Below, piece by piece: positions 1-6,390 of a stretch of 10,000 bases of DNA (positions are counted from its first letter, which is position 1; each line of letters starts with the position of its first letter). This stretch comes from Candidatus Hydrogenedens sp. (GTDB taxonomy: Bacteria; Hydrogenedentota; Hydrogenedentia; Hydrogenedentales; Hydrogenedentaceae), in assembly GCA_020216745.1 (NCBI GenBank), contig JAIWNQ010000073.1, positions 1 to 10,000 on the forward strand. Reading direction: 5' to 3'. A program made the position numbers and the translations under genes. The notes under the pieces were generated by a model. It was not told the DNA's origin, did no database searches, and saw nothing but the letters and a program-made list of their open reading frames with translations.

Positions 1-464
1 CGGAGACGAGTGATATTATAGAAATGTACAAACGTACGCGTAGTGAAGGTTTTGGACCTGAGGTGCAGAGGCGTATTTTGTTAGGGACGTATGTCTTGTC
101 CAGTGGGTACTATGATGCATATTATTTAAAAGCACAAAAAGTTCGCAAATTAATCACTCAAGATTTTCAGAAGGCATTTCAGGATTGTGATGTTATTGTA
201 GGACCGACTTCACCCACCCCTGCGTTCCGATTTGGAGAAAAAATTCAGAATCCTTTGGAAATGTATTTGAGTGATATATATACCATATCTGTTAACTTGT
301 CAGCGTTACCGGCAATTTCTGTTCCATGTGGATTATCTAAAGAAGGTTTGCCGGTAGGGATGCAGTTTATTGGTAAACATTTTGATGAAGAAAATCTATT
401 ATCGGTGGCGTATCTATACGAAGTCAATTGTGAACAGAATCTTGGTTCGCCACCTATAAATTAG
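1..464 (+). CDS. gatA: Glutamyl/aspartyl-tRNA amidotransferase subunit A, C-terminal part
   Basis: This is the last 153 residues of GatA; the gene runs off the left edge and the reading frame begins at base 3. GatA is the amidase subunit of cytoplasmic GatCAB. It releases ammonia from glutamine, which GatB uses to convert Glu-tRNA(Gln) or Asp-tRNA(Asn) to the correct amide form. Recognition rests on the amidase-signature C-terminal blocks: [51 protein letters not shown], then [12 protein letters not shown] and [11 protein letters not shown]. The Lys-Ser-Ser catalytic triad lies upstream of the window and cannot be checked. The stop is TAG at 462-464, and gatB follows after 16 bases, as in a gat operon. 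The methionine at base 24 is internal and is not the true start. Confidence 0.97.
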   Translation, partial: ETSDIIEMYKRTRSEGFGPEVQRRILLGTYVLSSGYYDAYYLKAQKVRKLITQDFQKAFQDCDVIVGPTSPTPAFRFGEKIQNPLEMYLSDIYTISVNLSALPAISVPCGLSKEGLPVGMQFIGKHFDEENLLSVAYLYEVNCEQNLGSPPIN

Positions 465-480
465 AGGGAATAACAAGCGT

Positions 481-1911
481 ATGGAATATGAGCCAGTTAT
501 AGGAATGGAAGTTCATGTAGAAATTGATACAAAGTCAAAAGCGTTTTGTTCTTGTAGCACAAATTTTCATGCTCCACCTAATACGCAAGTATGCCCCATT
601 TGTTTGGGTATGCCTGGTGTTTTACCTGTTTTAAATAAGGCGTTTGTAGATAAAGCGATTGCAGTAGGTTTAGCATTAAATTGTTCTATTGCTTCATGGT
701 CGAAAATGGATAGGAAAAATTATTTTTATCCTGATTTGCCGAAAAACTATCAAATTAGTCAATATGATTTGCCTCTATGTCGGGATGGCTATTTAGATAT
801 AGATGTGAATGGTGTCTCAAAGCGGGTCAGAATTTTACGTGCCCATCTTGAAGAAGACACAGCACGAAATACGCATGATTTAGGCGGTGGATATAGTGGA
901 ATTGATTTTAACCGTAGTGGAGTTCCGTTGTTAGAAATAGTGACTTATCCTGATTTAAGGTCTTCCGAGGAGGTTTTTGTTTTTTTGAATGAGCTCAAAC
1001 TTTTGTTAGAGTATTTAGGAGTTAGTGATTGTAATATGGAAGAAGGTTCATTGCGTGCAGAGGCAAATGTTAGTGTTCGTGAAAAAGGGGTTGAGACATT
1101 GGGTGTGAAGACAGAGATAAAGAATGTGGCTTCTTTTAGTGGTGTAGTTAAAGCGATAGATTATGAAATAGAACGGCAAATTAATCTTATCCGTGCAGGA
1201 GAGAAGATAATTCAGGAGACAAGGGGTTGGGATCCTGACCGTGGAGTAACTTTTTCACAACGGCATAAAGAGTCTGCTCATGACTACCGTTATTTTCCGG
1301 AGCCGGACCTTGTTCCTTTGGCTGTTTCTAAAGAATGGGTAGACAAAATCCAAAATGAGATGCCTGAACTGCCTCAAGCAAGGAGAAGACGTTTTCAGGA
1401 ACAGTATGGTTTGTCTCAATATGATGCTACTGTTTTAACAGCAACGAAGGAAATGGCAGATTATTACGAGAAAACAGTGAAATGTGGAGCTGACCCGAAG
1501 CAATCAGCAAACTGGATACAGGTTGAGTTGCAAGCAGTACTTACTTATGAAAATTCTACCATTGAACAATCTCCTGTTAAACCTGAGCATATAGCCGAAC
1601 TTATTTCATTAGTAAAAGATGAGGTTATTAGCGGTAAGATTGCGAAAGAAGTGCTACGGAAAGTTTTTAAAACGGGAAGGAATCCACAAGAGATTATAAA
1701 AGAAGAAGGTTTAGTTCAAATAACAGATGAAGGTGCAATACGTAAGGTAATAAGAGAAGTCATAAATGCAAACGTTTCTCAGGTAGAACAATATAGGAGT
1801 GGGAAGACGAAGTTATTTGGTTTCTTTGTGGGTCAGGTTATGCAGAAAACAGGTGGTAAAGCCAATCCGAAAATGGTAAATGATATACTAAAAGAAGAAC
1901 TTGAAAGGTAG
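481..1911 (+). CDS. gatB: Aspartyl/glutamyl-tRNA amidotransferase subunit B
   Basis: GatB is the tRNA-binding kinase subunit of GatCAB. It activates the side-chain carboxylate of misacylated Glu-tRNA(Gln)/Asp-tRNA(Asn) with ATP and then transfers ammonia from GatA. At 476 residues it is full length. Residues 8-14 (GMEVHVE) form the N-terminal signature with E10 and H12. C23/C25 and C38/C41 make a four-cysteine zinc-site pattern. HLEEDTA at 122-128 and FNRSGVPLLEIVTYPDL follow, then SLRAEANVSV, KTEIKNVASF and SQRHKESAHDYRYFPEPDL. The C-terminal third is the helical domain plus YqeY-like tail, ending KANPKMVNDILKEEL. An AGAGGG at 463-468 precedes the ATG by 12 bases. With gatA it forms one transcription unit. 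gatC is not in the window. Nothing looks broken. Confidence 0.98.
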   Translation: MEYEPVIGMEVHVEIDTKSKAFCSCSTNFHAPPNTQVCPICLGMPGVLPVLNKAFVDKAIAVGLALNCSIASWSKMDRKNYFYPDLPKNYQISQYDLPLCRDGYLDIDVNGVSKRVRILRAHLEEDTARNTHDLGGGYSGIDFNRSGVPLLEIVTYPDLRSSEEVFVFLNELKLLLEYLGVSDCNMEEGSLRAEANVSVREKGVETLGVKTEIKNVASFSGVVKAIDYEIERQINLIRAGEKIIQETRGWDPDRGVTFSQRHKESAHDYRYFPEPDLVPLAVSKEWVDKIQNEMPELPQARRRRFQEQYGLSQYDATVLTATKEMADYYEKTVKCGADPKQSANWIQVELQAVLTYENSTIEQSPVKPEHIAELISLVKDEVISGKIAKEVLRKVFKTGRNPQEIIKEEGLVQITDEGAIRKVIREVINANVSQVEQYRSGKTKLFGFFVGQVMQKTGGKANPKMVNDILKEELER

Positions 1912-1923
1912 AGGATTTTAAGA

Positions 1924-2343
1924 GTGCAAAAGAAAAGTTCGACAATAACTAATGTGTCCAAACGACGGCGTAAGCCATCATCTCTTACTGTGGCAAGAGC
2001 CATTGCTCGTGTTGCTGCAGAGAAAAAAGCAAAAGACATAAAGGCATATGACGTAGAAGGGTTGACCTTGATTGCTGATAGTTTTGTTCTTTGTACAGTT
2101 ATGAGTGAGCCTCAACAAAAAGCGGTATTTAATTCGGTTTATGAAGAATTAAAGGAGAAAGGAATTACCCCTTTATCGACTGAAGGGGGCTTCCAGGATA
2201 ATTGGATGGTTATGGATTATGGCTCGGTTGTTTTTCATATTTTCCGTCAGAAAGCAAGAGATTATTATGACTTAGATGGGATGTGGGGTGATGCACCCAC
2301 GTTAGACTTAAAATTTAAAAAGGGTAAACACGAGGAAGAATAA
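1924..2343 (+). CDS. rsfS: Ribosomal silencing factor RsfS (Iojap/DUF143 family)
   Basis: RsfS binds ribosomal protein uL14 on the 50S subunit, blocks joining with 30S and damps translation in starvation. The family core begins near residue 22. Visible blocks are AEKKAKDIKAYDVEGLTLIADSFV, whose central part is the family hallmark, then SEPQQKAV, WMVMDYGSVVFHIF and the C-terminal RDYYDLDGMWGDAP. The start is GTG at 1924, preceded by AGAGGA at 1910-1915 that overlaps the gatB stop. The first 20 or so residues are Ser/Thr-rich with a basic cluster (KRRRK at 13-17) and go beyond the usual family N-terminus. The usual neighbour nadD is absent; the gene lies 12 bases after gatB and 16 bases before a protein kinase. 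The family call is firm. Confidence 0.95.
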   Translation: MQKKSSTITNVSKRRRKPSSLTVARAIARVAAEKKAKDIKAYDVEGLTLIADSFVLCTVMSEPQQKAVFNSVYEELKEKGITPLSTEGGFQDNWMVMDYGSVVFHIFRQKARDYYDLDGMWGDAPTLDLKFKKGKHEEE

Positions 2344-2359
2344 AAGGAGTAATTATTGT

Positions 2360-3202
2360 ATGTCGGATTCTTCCTATGCTCCAGACCGTTCACAATTATA
2401 TCATGTTCGGTTAGTACGAATATTAGGACAGGGGGGAACGGGTATCGTATATCAGGGAGTTGATACTAAGAAAGGGGAACCAGTTGCAGTCAAATTATTC
2501 CGTGAGAATTTTTTTAGGAATCGATTACATTTATTGGATTTAGTTCAAAATGTGAAGAAATTTAAGAAGTTAAGGCATCACAATTTGGTGCAAATCTATG
2601 ATTTTATTGATGGGGACGAAGGGCGATGTATGCTTATGGAGTTTGTGGATGGACCTAATTTGAGATGGTATCTTAATAATAGACCTTGGAATTTACAGGA
2701 GAGGGTTAATATTGTTGTTCAAGTATGTATAGGTTTACAGTTTCTTCATGATAATGGTTTTGTGCATCATGATTTTAAGCCAGCGAATGTTCTTTTCACA
2801 AGAAGAGGTCTGGTGAAGATAGCAGACTATTCGTTGTTCGGTAATAACTTCATATTAGAACTTTTGGATAGAAATATCAGCCAGCAGATAACCCCAATGT
2901 TTGTAGCACCTGAAGTTATTAGGGGTGAACGTGTAACTCCAAAGTCAGATTTATATTCCTTAGGTATTACGATGTATATGATGTTTACAGAAAAGCTACC
3001 TTTCCCAGTGGATAACCTACAGCAGTTGTATTATTGTCATGTGAATGTGATGCCTGAACATCCTTCTACCGTTAATCCTCGTTGTCCGATTGCTCTTGGC
3101 GATTTGATTATGAAGTTGCTATCTAAAAAACCAGAGAACCGTTTTCGCGATTGTGATGAATTGAGAATCGCCCTTACCAATGTAACACAAAGTAGAATTT
3201 AG
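2360..3202 (+). CDS. Soluble Ser/Thr protein kinase with divergent active-site motifs
   Basis: A 280-residue Hanks-type (PknB-like) kinase domain with almost nothing else: no transmembrane segment, PASTA repeat or other sensor. Visible motifs are the glycine-rich loop GQGGTG (23-28), VAVK with the ATP lysine K45, HHDFKPAN (136-143) with catalytic D138, K140 and N143, D156 of the DFG position, APE (183-185) and SDLYSLG (196-202). Several usually conserved residues are changed. HRD reads HHD, DFG reads DYS, and the helix-C glutamate aligns with N64. The residues for ATP and metal binding are kept, so it may still be active, but a weak or pseudokinase is possible. AGGAG at 2345-2349 precedes the ATG by 10 bases. 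It lies 16 bases after rsfS, so it is probably cotranscribed with translation genes. Its substrate is unknown. Confidence 0.92.
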   Translation: MSDSSYAPDRSQLYHVRLVRILGQGGTGIVYQGVDTKKGEPVAVKLFRENFFRNRLHLLDLVQNVKKFKKLRHHNLVQIYDFIDGDEGRCMLMEFVDGPNLRWYLNNRPWNLQERVNIVVQVCIGLQFLHDNGFVHHDFKPANVLFTRRGLVKIADYSLFGNNFILELLDRNISQQITPMFVAPEVIRGERVTPKSDLYSLGITMYMMFTEKLPFPVDNLQQLYYCHVNVMPEHPSTVNPRCPIALGDLIMKLLSKKPENRFRDCDELRIALTNVTQSRI

Positions 3203-3211
3203 GTTAGGGTG

Positions 3212-3436
3212 TTATACTCCAGTTGTTGTTTCACCTGTTATTGTTCCAGTATCTACGTTCGTGTCTGTATCTGTAGTTTCACCTGTAGGACCTGTGGCTT
3301 TCCATGGTGATTGGCGTGGAACCAATAACAGTCTGTCTATTATATCTGTTGTGGCTTGGAGCTTTATCTGAAAATTGCTGACCTGAGCCACGGCGGGAAT
3401 AGTTGTAATTGTGAATATATGTTTGTTCTTTTTCAT
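3212..3436 (-). CDS. Small hypothetical protein with Thr-rich tail (tandem small-ORF unit, gene 2)
   Basis: A 74-codon ORF that I do not recognise. An AAAGGG at 3450-3445 sits 8 bases before the ATG, a normal bacterial spacing. The N-terminus is basic then hydrophobic (MKKNKHIFTITTIPAVAQ) and could be mistaken for a weak signal peptide. Next come QVSNFQ and a predicted helix around TTDIIDRLLL. The tail (48-74) is rich in Thr, Gly and Asp, with TGETT at 51-55 and again at 67-71. The segment ITTIPAVAQVSNFQ aligns with LTRKPAKMQVVSNFQ in the small ORF just upstream, so the two are probably paralogues. It ends 9 bases from the convergent kinase stop. Being expressed is plausible; function is unknown. 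Confidence 0.55.
   Translation of the reverse strand: MKKNKHIFTITTIPAVAQVSNFQIKLQATTDIIDRLLLVPRQSPWKATGPTGETTDTDTNVDTGTITGETTTGV
3228..3286. repeat. Short internal repeat encoding TGETT in small ORF 2
   Basis: GTTTCACCTGT occurs at 3228-3238 and again at 3276-3286. Both copies are in the same reading frame of the - strand small ORF, giving the two TGETT motifs of its Thr-rich tail. They are 48 bases (16 codons) apart. This may be slippage or recombination-prone low-complexity coding sequence. Confidence 0.5.
3369..3383. repeat. Direct repeat copy A (core of small ORF 2)
   Basis: TGAAAATTGCTGACC matches 3525-3539 at 14 of 15 positions. On the - strand it encodes the QVSNFQ part of the second small ORF. 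Together with the flanking CCTG (offset by one codon between the copies), it is the DNA trace of the similarity between the two tandem small proteins. Confidence 0.6.
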
Positions 3437-3454
3437 CTATAGAACCCTTTTTAA

Positions 3455-3586
3455 TCAAGATGTTTTAATAAAAATAAATTCAATAATTTGGTCAGTAAGT
3501 TTTACTAAGAAATCTTTCCATGCTTGAAAATTGCTTACCACCTGCATTTTTGCGGGTTTCCGTGTCAAAACTCGGAGATGTTTCAT
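3455..3586 (-). CDS. 43-residue hypothetical small protein (tandem small-ORF unit, gene 1)
   Basis: An ORF of 43 residues with unusually good expression signals. It has a strong AAAGGAG (3602-3596) with 9-base spacing, an in-frame stop just upstream of the ATG, and a near-consensus promoter whose predicted transcript would start some 30 bases upstream. The N-terminal third is basic (MKHLRVLTRKPAK). The rest is QVVSNFQAWKDFLVKL followed by a hydrophobic stretch IIEFIFI, so a short amphipathic or membrane-touching helix is possible. No family is recognised. A second small ORF sharing its PAxxQVxSNFQ core begins 18 bases after its stop. It could be a leader peptide, a small membrane-active peptide or the shortened copy of a duplicated gene; the sequence does not decide between these. 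Confidence 0.5.
   Translation of the reverse strand: MKHLRVLTRKPAKMQVVSNFQAWKDFLVKLTDQIIEFIFIKTS
3525..3539. repeat. Direct repeat copy B (core of small ORF 1)
   Basis: TGAAAATTGCTTACC differs from 3369-3383 at one base and encodes the VSNFQ region of the first small ORF on the - strand. The copies are 156 bases apart, in matching positions of the two ORFs, with one extra Val codon in this copy. This suggests ancient duplication rather than a mobile repeat. Confidence 0.6.
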
Positions 3587-3619
3587 TTTTTAATGCTCCT
3601 TTTATTTCAATAATAATAC

Positions 3620-3641
3620 TACTATTTTTATCAAAATAGTA
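3620..3641. promoter_or_regulatory. Palindrome over the -10: candidate operator
   Basis: TACTATTTT (3620-3628) and AAAATAGTA (3633-3641) are perfect 9-base inverted arms around a 4-base centre. The palindrome covers the -10 and much of the spacer of the small-ORF promoter, a classic place for a repressor to bind. As RNA from ABC-F readthrough it could also fold, but the stem is AT-rich and no T-run follows on either strand, so an intrinsic terminator is less likely. Confidence 0.45.
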
Positions 3642-3653
3642 TCAAAATGTCAA
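3625..3653 (-). promoter_or_regulatory. Sigma70-type promoter for the tandem small ORFs
   Basis: On the - strand a perfect -35 TTGACA (3653-3648) is followed by a 17-base spacer and a -10 TAAAAA (3630-3625, four of six consensus bases). Transcription would begin near 3618, leaving a leader of about 30 bases before the ATG at 3586, with the AAAGGAG in it. It lies 28 bases after the ABC-F stop codon, so the small ORFs probably have their own transcription rather than relying on readthrough. The rest of the gap from 3587 to 3681 is very AT-rich and otherwise featureless. Confidence 0.6.
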
Positions 3654-3681
3654 GTTTTTATTTAATAATATAATATATACT

Positions 3682-5565
3682 TTATTCTATCAATGTTTCC
3701 CATTCGTTGTAAAGTGAGTTAAGCAGTTCTTTTTTTATTTTTAAGTCTTGGTTGAGTTCCTTAATTCTTTGGAAATTTTTTGGATCTACGTTTGAGAAAG
3801 ACATTTCTAACTCTTCAATTTCATTTTCTAATATTTCAATTTGTTTTTCGAGTTCTGCTCTTCGTCTTTCTTTTTTTCGTTGTTCGCGTTTTTCCTTTTT
3901 AGCTTCTTCAATGAGTTCTATTTTATCTGTTCGTGATTTTCTATTATGTGTAGGGGTTGATTCTGTCACTGTAACGTTTTTTTCTCTCCACAAATAGTGA
4001 GAGTAGTTGCCCCAGACCACTTCTGTTTTGTTTTCTTTGAGGACAATAAGCCTGTCGACGATTTGATCTAACAATTCACGGTCATGGGTTACGAGGATAA
4101 TAGAGCCGTCAAAGACTTGTAGTGCGTTTTCCAGTGCTTCTCGTGAGGCGAGGTCCATGTGGTTTGTCGGTTCATCTAATAGAAGTACATTAGGTTTTTG
4201 TAGAATAAGTTTTGCTAAAGCAAGACGACTTTGTTCGCCTCCACTTAATGTCTTTACTTTTTTAAATACATCATCTCCATGAAACAGGAAAGCACCTAAA
4301 AATGTCCGAAGTGATGATGCTAATATTTCAGGGGCTATATGTTGAACTTCCTGAATGACTTCGTTTTCCGGATTTAAATTATGATGGTGTTGGTCATAGT
4401 ATCCAATTTTTACATTATGTCCAAAACGAATAGTGCCCCCAGTTCCCTTGTGTTTACCGAGAATATGTTTTATTAAGGTTGTTTTTCCTGAACCATTGGG
4501 ACCGATAATGCCCATTCGCTCATTTCGGTATAACTGGAATGTTACGTTGTTGTAAAGGACTTTGTCGCCGTATTGCATACTTAAATTTTCTGCATGAATA
4601 ATGAGATGTCCGCTTTGTTTATTAGATTGAATTTGAAAATTTATTTTAGGGTCTACTTTTTTTGGCTCATTAACCAACGTGGTTTTACTGAGTTGTTTAA
4701 TACGACTCTGGACTTGCCGTGCCCGTGTTTTTTTATATCGGAAACGTTCAATCCACTCTTCTTGTTTTCTTAATTCTTTTTCTTGTCGTTCATATAATTC
4801 TTGTTGTTTTAGGTATACTTCTTCTTTTGCATTACGATACTCTTCATAGGAACCAGGGTAAGATGTGATTTTTCCATTTTCGAGTTCTAAAATTCGTGTG
4901 GGGAATTTTGAAAGTAAACGTTGGTCGTGTGAGATTAGGATGATGGTTTTATTTGAAGAGATGAGGAAATCTTCAAGCCATTCTTTCCCTTCAATGTCTA
5001 AATAATTATCTGGCTCATCTAAAAGTAGTACATCAGCATCTTGAAGTAGAGATAGGGCTAATAATAAGCGTGTCTGTTGTCCACCACTTAATTCATGAAA
5101 TTTTTGTCCCCAATTTTCGTGAGTGAATCCTAATCCAGTTAGAATTTTTTTAATAAGAGATGGATAATGATACCCACCATGTAAATGATAGAAGGATTGT
5201 AACTTTGCATATTCATTAAGTAATTCTGTTTGCCCTTGAGATATTTTAGTTTCCAGTATTTTTAACTGTTTTTCCACTTCCTTTAATTCATTAAAAGAGG
5301 TCTCTGCAATTTCGAGTAAAGTTAAGTTTGGTGGGAAAGATGGAATTTGTTCAAGATAAGAGATGCGTGTGTTTCTTTGACGTTCAATGATACCGCGGTC
5401 AGGTTCCAGTCGGTTTGCAATTAATTGAAACAAGGTTGTTTTTCCACATCCGTTTCGCCCTACAAGTGCAATATGTTCTCCTTGATCTACCTGAAAATTT
5501 ACATTATCCAATACAACTTTTCCTGGGAATGACTTGTAAATATTTTCAAATCGGATTAAACTCAT
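3682..5565 (-). CDS. ABC-F family ATPase (ribosome-associated translation factor)
   Basis: A 627-residue protein with two ABC ATPase domains and no membrane segment, so it is not a transporter. ABC-F proteins bind the ribosomal E site and relieve stalls, or in some subgroups protect against antibiotics. Domain 1 has Walker A GRNGCGKTT (36-44), signature LSGGQ (159-163), Walker B with E184 and switch H213. Domain 2 has GPNGSGKTT (355-363), LSGGE (440-444), E465 and H494. The charged inter-domain linker (about 235-310, with RYKKTRARQVQSRIK) is the P-site tRNA interaction motif region, and the pattern resembles YheS/YdiF-like members. DEPDNYLD replaces the usual DEPTNHLD in domain 1. Residues about 545-627 form a highly charged C-terminal coiled coil. 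Its ATG overlaps the upstream GT2 stop as ATGA (5562-5565), so translation is probably coupled. The subfamily is unsure. Confidence 0.95.
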   Translation of the reverse strand: MSLIRFENIYKSFPGKVVLDNVNFQVDQGEHIALVGRNGCGKTTLFQLIANRLEPDRGIIERQRNTRISYLEQIPSFPPNLTLLEIAETSFNELKEVEKQLKILETKISQGQTELLNEYAKLQSFYHLHGGYHYPSLIKKILTGLGFTHENWGQKFHELSGGQQTRLLLALSLLQDADVLLLDEPDNYLDIEGKEWLEDFLISSNKTIILISHDQRLLSKFPTRILELENGKITSYPGSYEEYRNAKEEVYLKQQELYERQEKELRKQEEWIERFRYKKTRARQVQSRIKQLSKTTLVNEPKKVDPKINFQIQSNKQSGHLIIHAENLSMQYGDKVLYNNVTFQLYRNERMGIIGPNGSGKTTLIKHILGKHKGTGGTIRFGHNVKIGYYDQHHHNLNPENEVIQEVQHIAPEILASSLRTFLGAFLFHGDDVFKKVKTLSGGEQSRLALAKLILQKPNVLLLDEPTNHMDLASREALENALQVFDGSIILVTHDRELLDQIVDRLIVLKENKTEVVWGNYSHYLWREKNVTVTESTPTHNRKSRTDKIELIEEAKKEKREQRKKERRRAELEKQIEILENEIEELEMSFSNVDPKNFQRIKELNQDLKIKKELLNSLYNEWETLIE

Positions 5566-6350
5566 ACGTTTTTGTTATGACTGTAGTGTTTTTCCCCGTG
5601 TTTCCGTTGGATATCCCATAGTTTTGCATATTTTAGATATACAGAGAAGGCAGAAAGTCCACATAGAACCAAGCCGTGATAACCATCAAGAAAACCACGG
5701 CGTATAAAATACATTTTAATAAATCTCGCGATAGGTCGAAGTGTGAGGTCTACCCATGAGGTTCGTTTTCCCCGTTCATAGGCATCTTCTGCACCCCATG
5801 TTGTAAAACGGTGAGCGGTTTTTAAGTATTCATCAAAATTTCGGTAGGTATCATGGTACATTACTTCATGAATATATCCGCAGGAACCATCAACAATAAC
5901 ATGGCTGTGAACTCGTTGTTTTTTATATCTGCCTTTTGCTGTGCGAAACAAGCGAAGATTGTAATCTTTATGCCAGCCACAATGTTTTATAAGTTTGCCG
6001 AAGAAGTATGACATTCTACGAATATAATAACCATCGAGGCTGTTTGGGTCTTTTATTATTTCTTGTATTTTTTTTGCGAGTTCTGGAGAAACCCACTCAT
6101 CTGCGTCTAATACGAGTGTCCATTCTGTAGTGATTTGTGGAATTGCCCAATTTCTTTGGTCTGCAGCGTTAATATATTCGTGGACTACGACATGATTTGT
6201 GTATTTCTTTACTAACTCTTCTGACCCATCATTTGTGTTTGGGTCTACTACGCAAAAAATATCGTCAGCCCAGGCGAGGCTCTCAAGACAACGAGGTAAT
6301 CGGTCACCTGCATTTGGAATTAATGTTAATATGGTGATACCTGGTTTCAT
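5562..6350 (-). CDS. WaaE/KdtX-like family 2 glycosyltransferase
   Basis: A 262-residue GT-A fold enzyme that would transfer a sugar from a nucleotide donor to a cell-envelope glycan at the cytoplasmic face of the membrane. Diagnostic parts are RCLESLAWADDIFCVVD (20-36), QRNWAI (65-70) and LDADEW (81-86), with the metal-binding D82/D84. Then follow the LRLFR block and VHSHV/HE region typical of WaaE-type lipopolysaccharide core transferases. The C-terminus has an aromatic, hydrophobic stretch that probably touches the membrane. The usual N-terminal TKNEE and DSGSTD motifs read IPNAGD and DPNTND. An in-frame stop lies upstream and no other start fits, though no clear Shine-Dalgarno precedes this ATG. 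It lies 40 bases after a GT4 gene and overlaps ABC-F by 4 bases. Donor and acceptor cannot be told. Confidence 0.88.
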   Translation of the reverse strand: MKPGITILTLIPNAGDRLPRCLESLAWADDIFCVVDPNTNDGSEELVKKYTNHVVVHEYINAADQRNWAIPQITTEWTLVLDADEWVSPELAKKIQEIIKDPNSLDGYYIRRMSYFFGKLIKHCGWHKDYNLRLFRTAKGRYKKQRVHSHVIVDGSCGYIHEVMYHDTYRNFDEYLKTAHRFTTWGAEDAYERGKRTSWVDLTLRPIARFIKMYFIRRGFLDGYHGLVLCGLSAFSVYLKYAKLWDIQRKHGEKHYSHNKNV

Positions 6351-6376
6351 AGTATTGTTCGTAGTTGGTTTTAAAC

Positions 6377-6390
6377 CTATTTATAAATAG
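6377..6390. repeat. 14-bp perfect palindrome between GT4 and GT2 genes
   Basis: CTATTTATAAATAG is self-complementary over all 14 bases. It abuts the stop codon of the second GT4 gene. A second small inverted repeat (GGTTT/AAACC around one base, 6367-6377) shares its end. Together they fill most of the 40-base gap. It may be a protein site, an mRNA processing hairpin or simply AT-rich chance. Confidence 0.35.

Noticed and set aside
1833..2039. Open frame on the - strand across the gatB-rsfS junction
   Set aside because: Antisense to two clear genes, composition is that of a shadow frame.
3540..3557. 7-bp + strand hairpin ACCTGCA/TGCGGGT with a 4-base loop, a possible terminator for the kinase operon
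   Set aside because: It holds one G-U pair, lies some 340 bases past the kinase stop, is followed by only a few T and falls inside the 43-codon ORF.
3212..3586. A single gene broken by a frameshift rather than two ORFs
   Set aside because: Each ORF has its own Shine-Dalgarno and MK start, and the similarity is between matching parts of the two, which fits duplication rather than one split gene.
3620..3641. Intrinsic terminator of the ABC-F gene
   Set aside because: Stem is nearly all A/T and no T-run follows, so an operator role over the promoter fits better.
3752..3997. Open frame of 81 codons on the + strand opposite the ABC-F coiled coil
   Set aside because: Ser/Phe-rich mirror of a Lys/Glu-rich coding sequence, with no ribosome site; a shadow of ABC-F.
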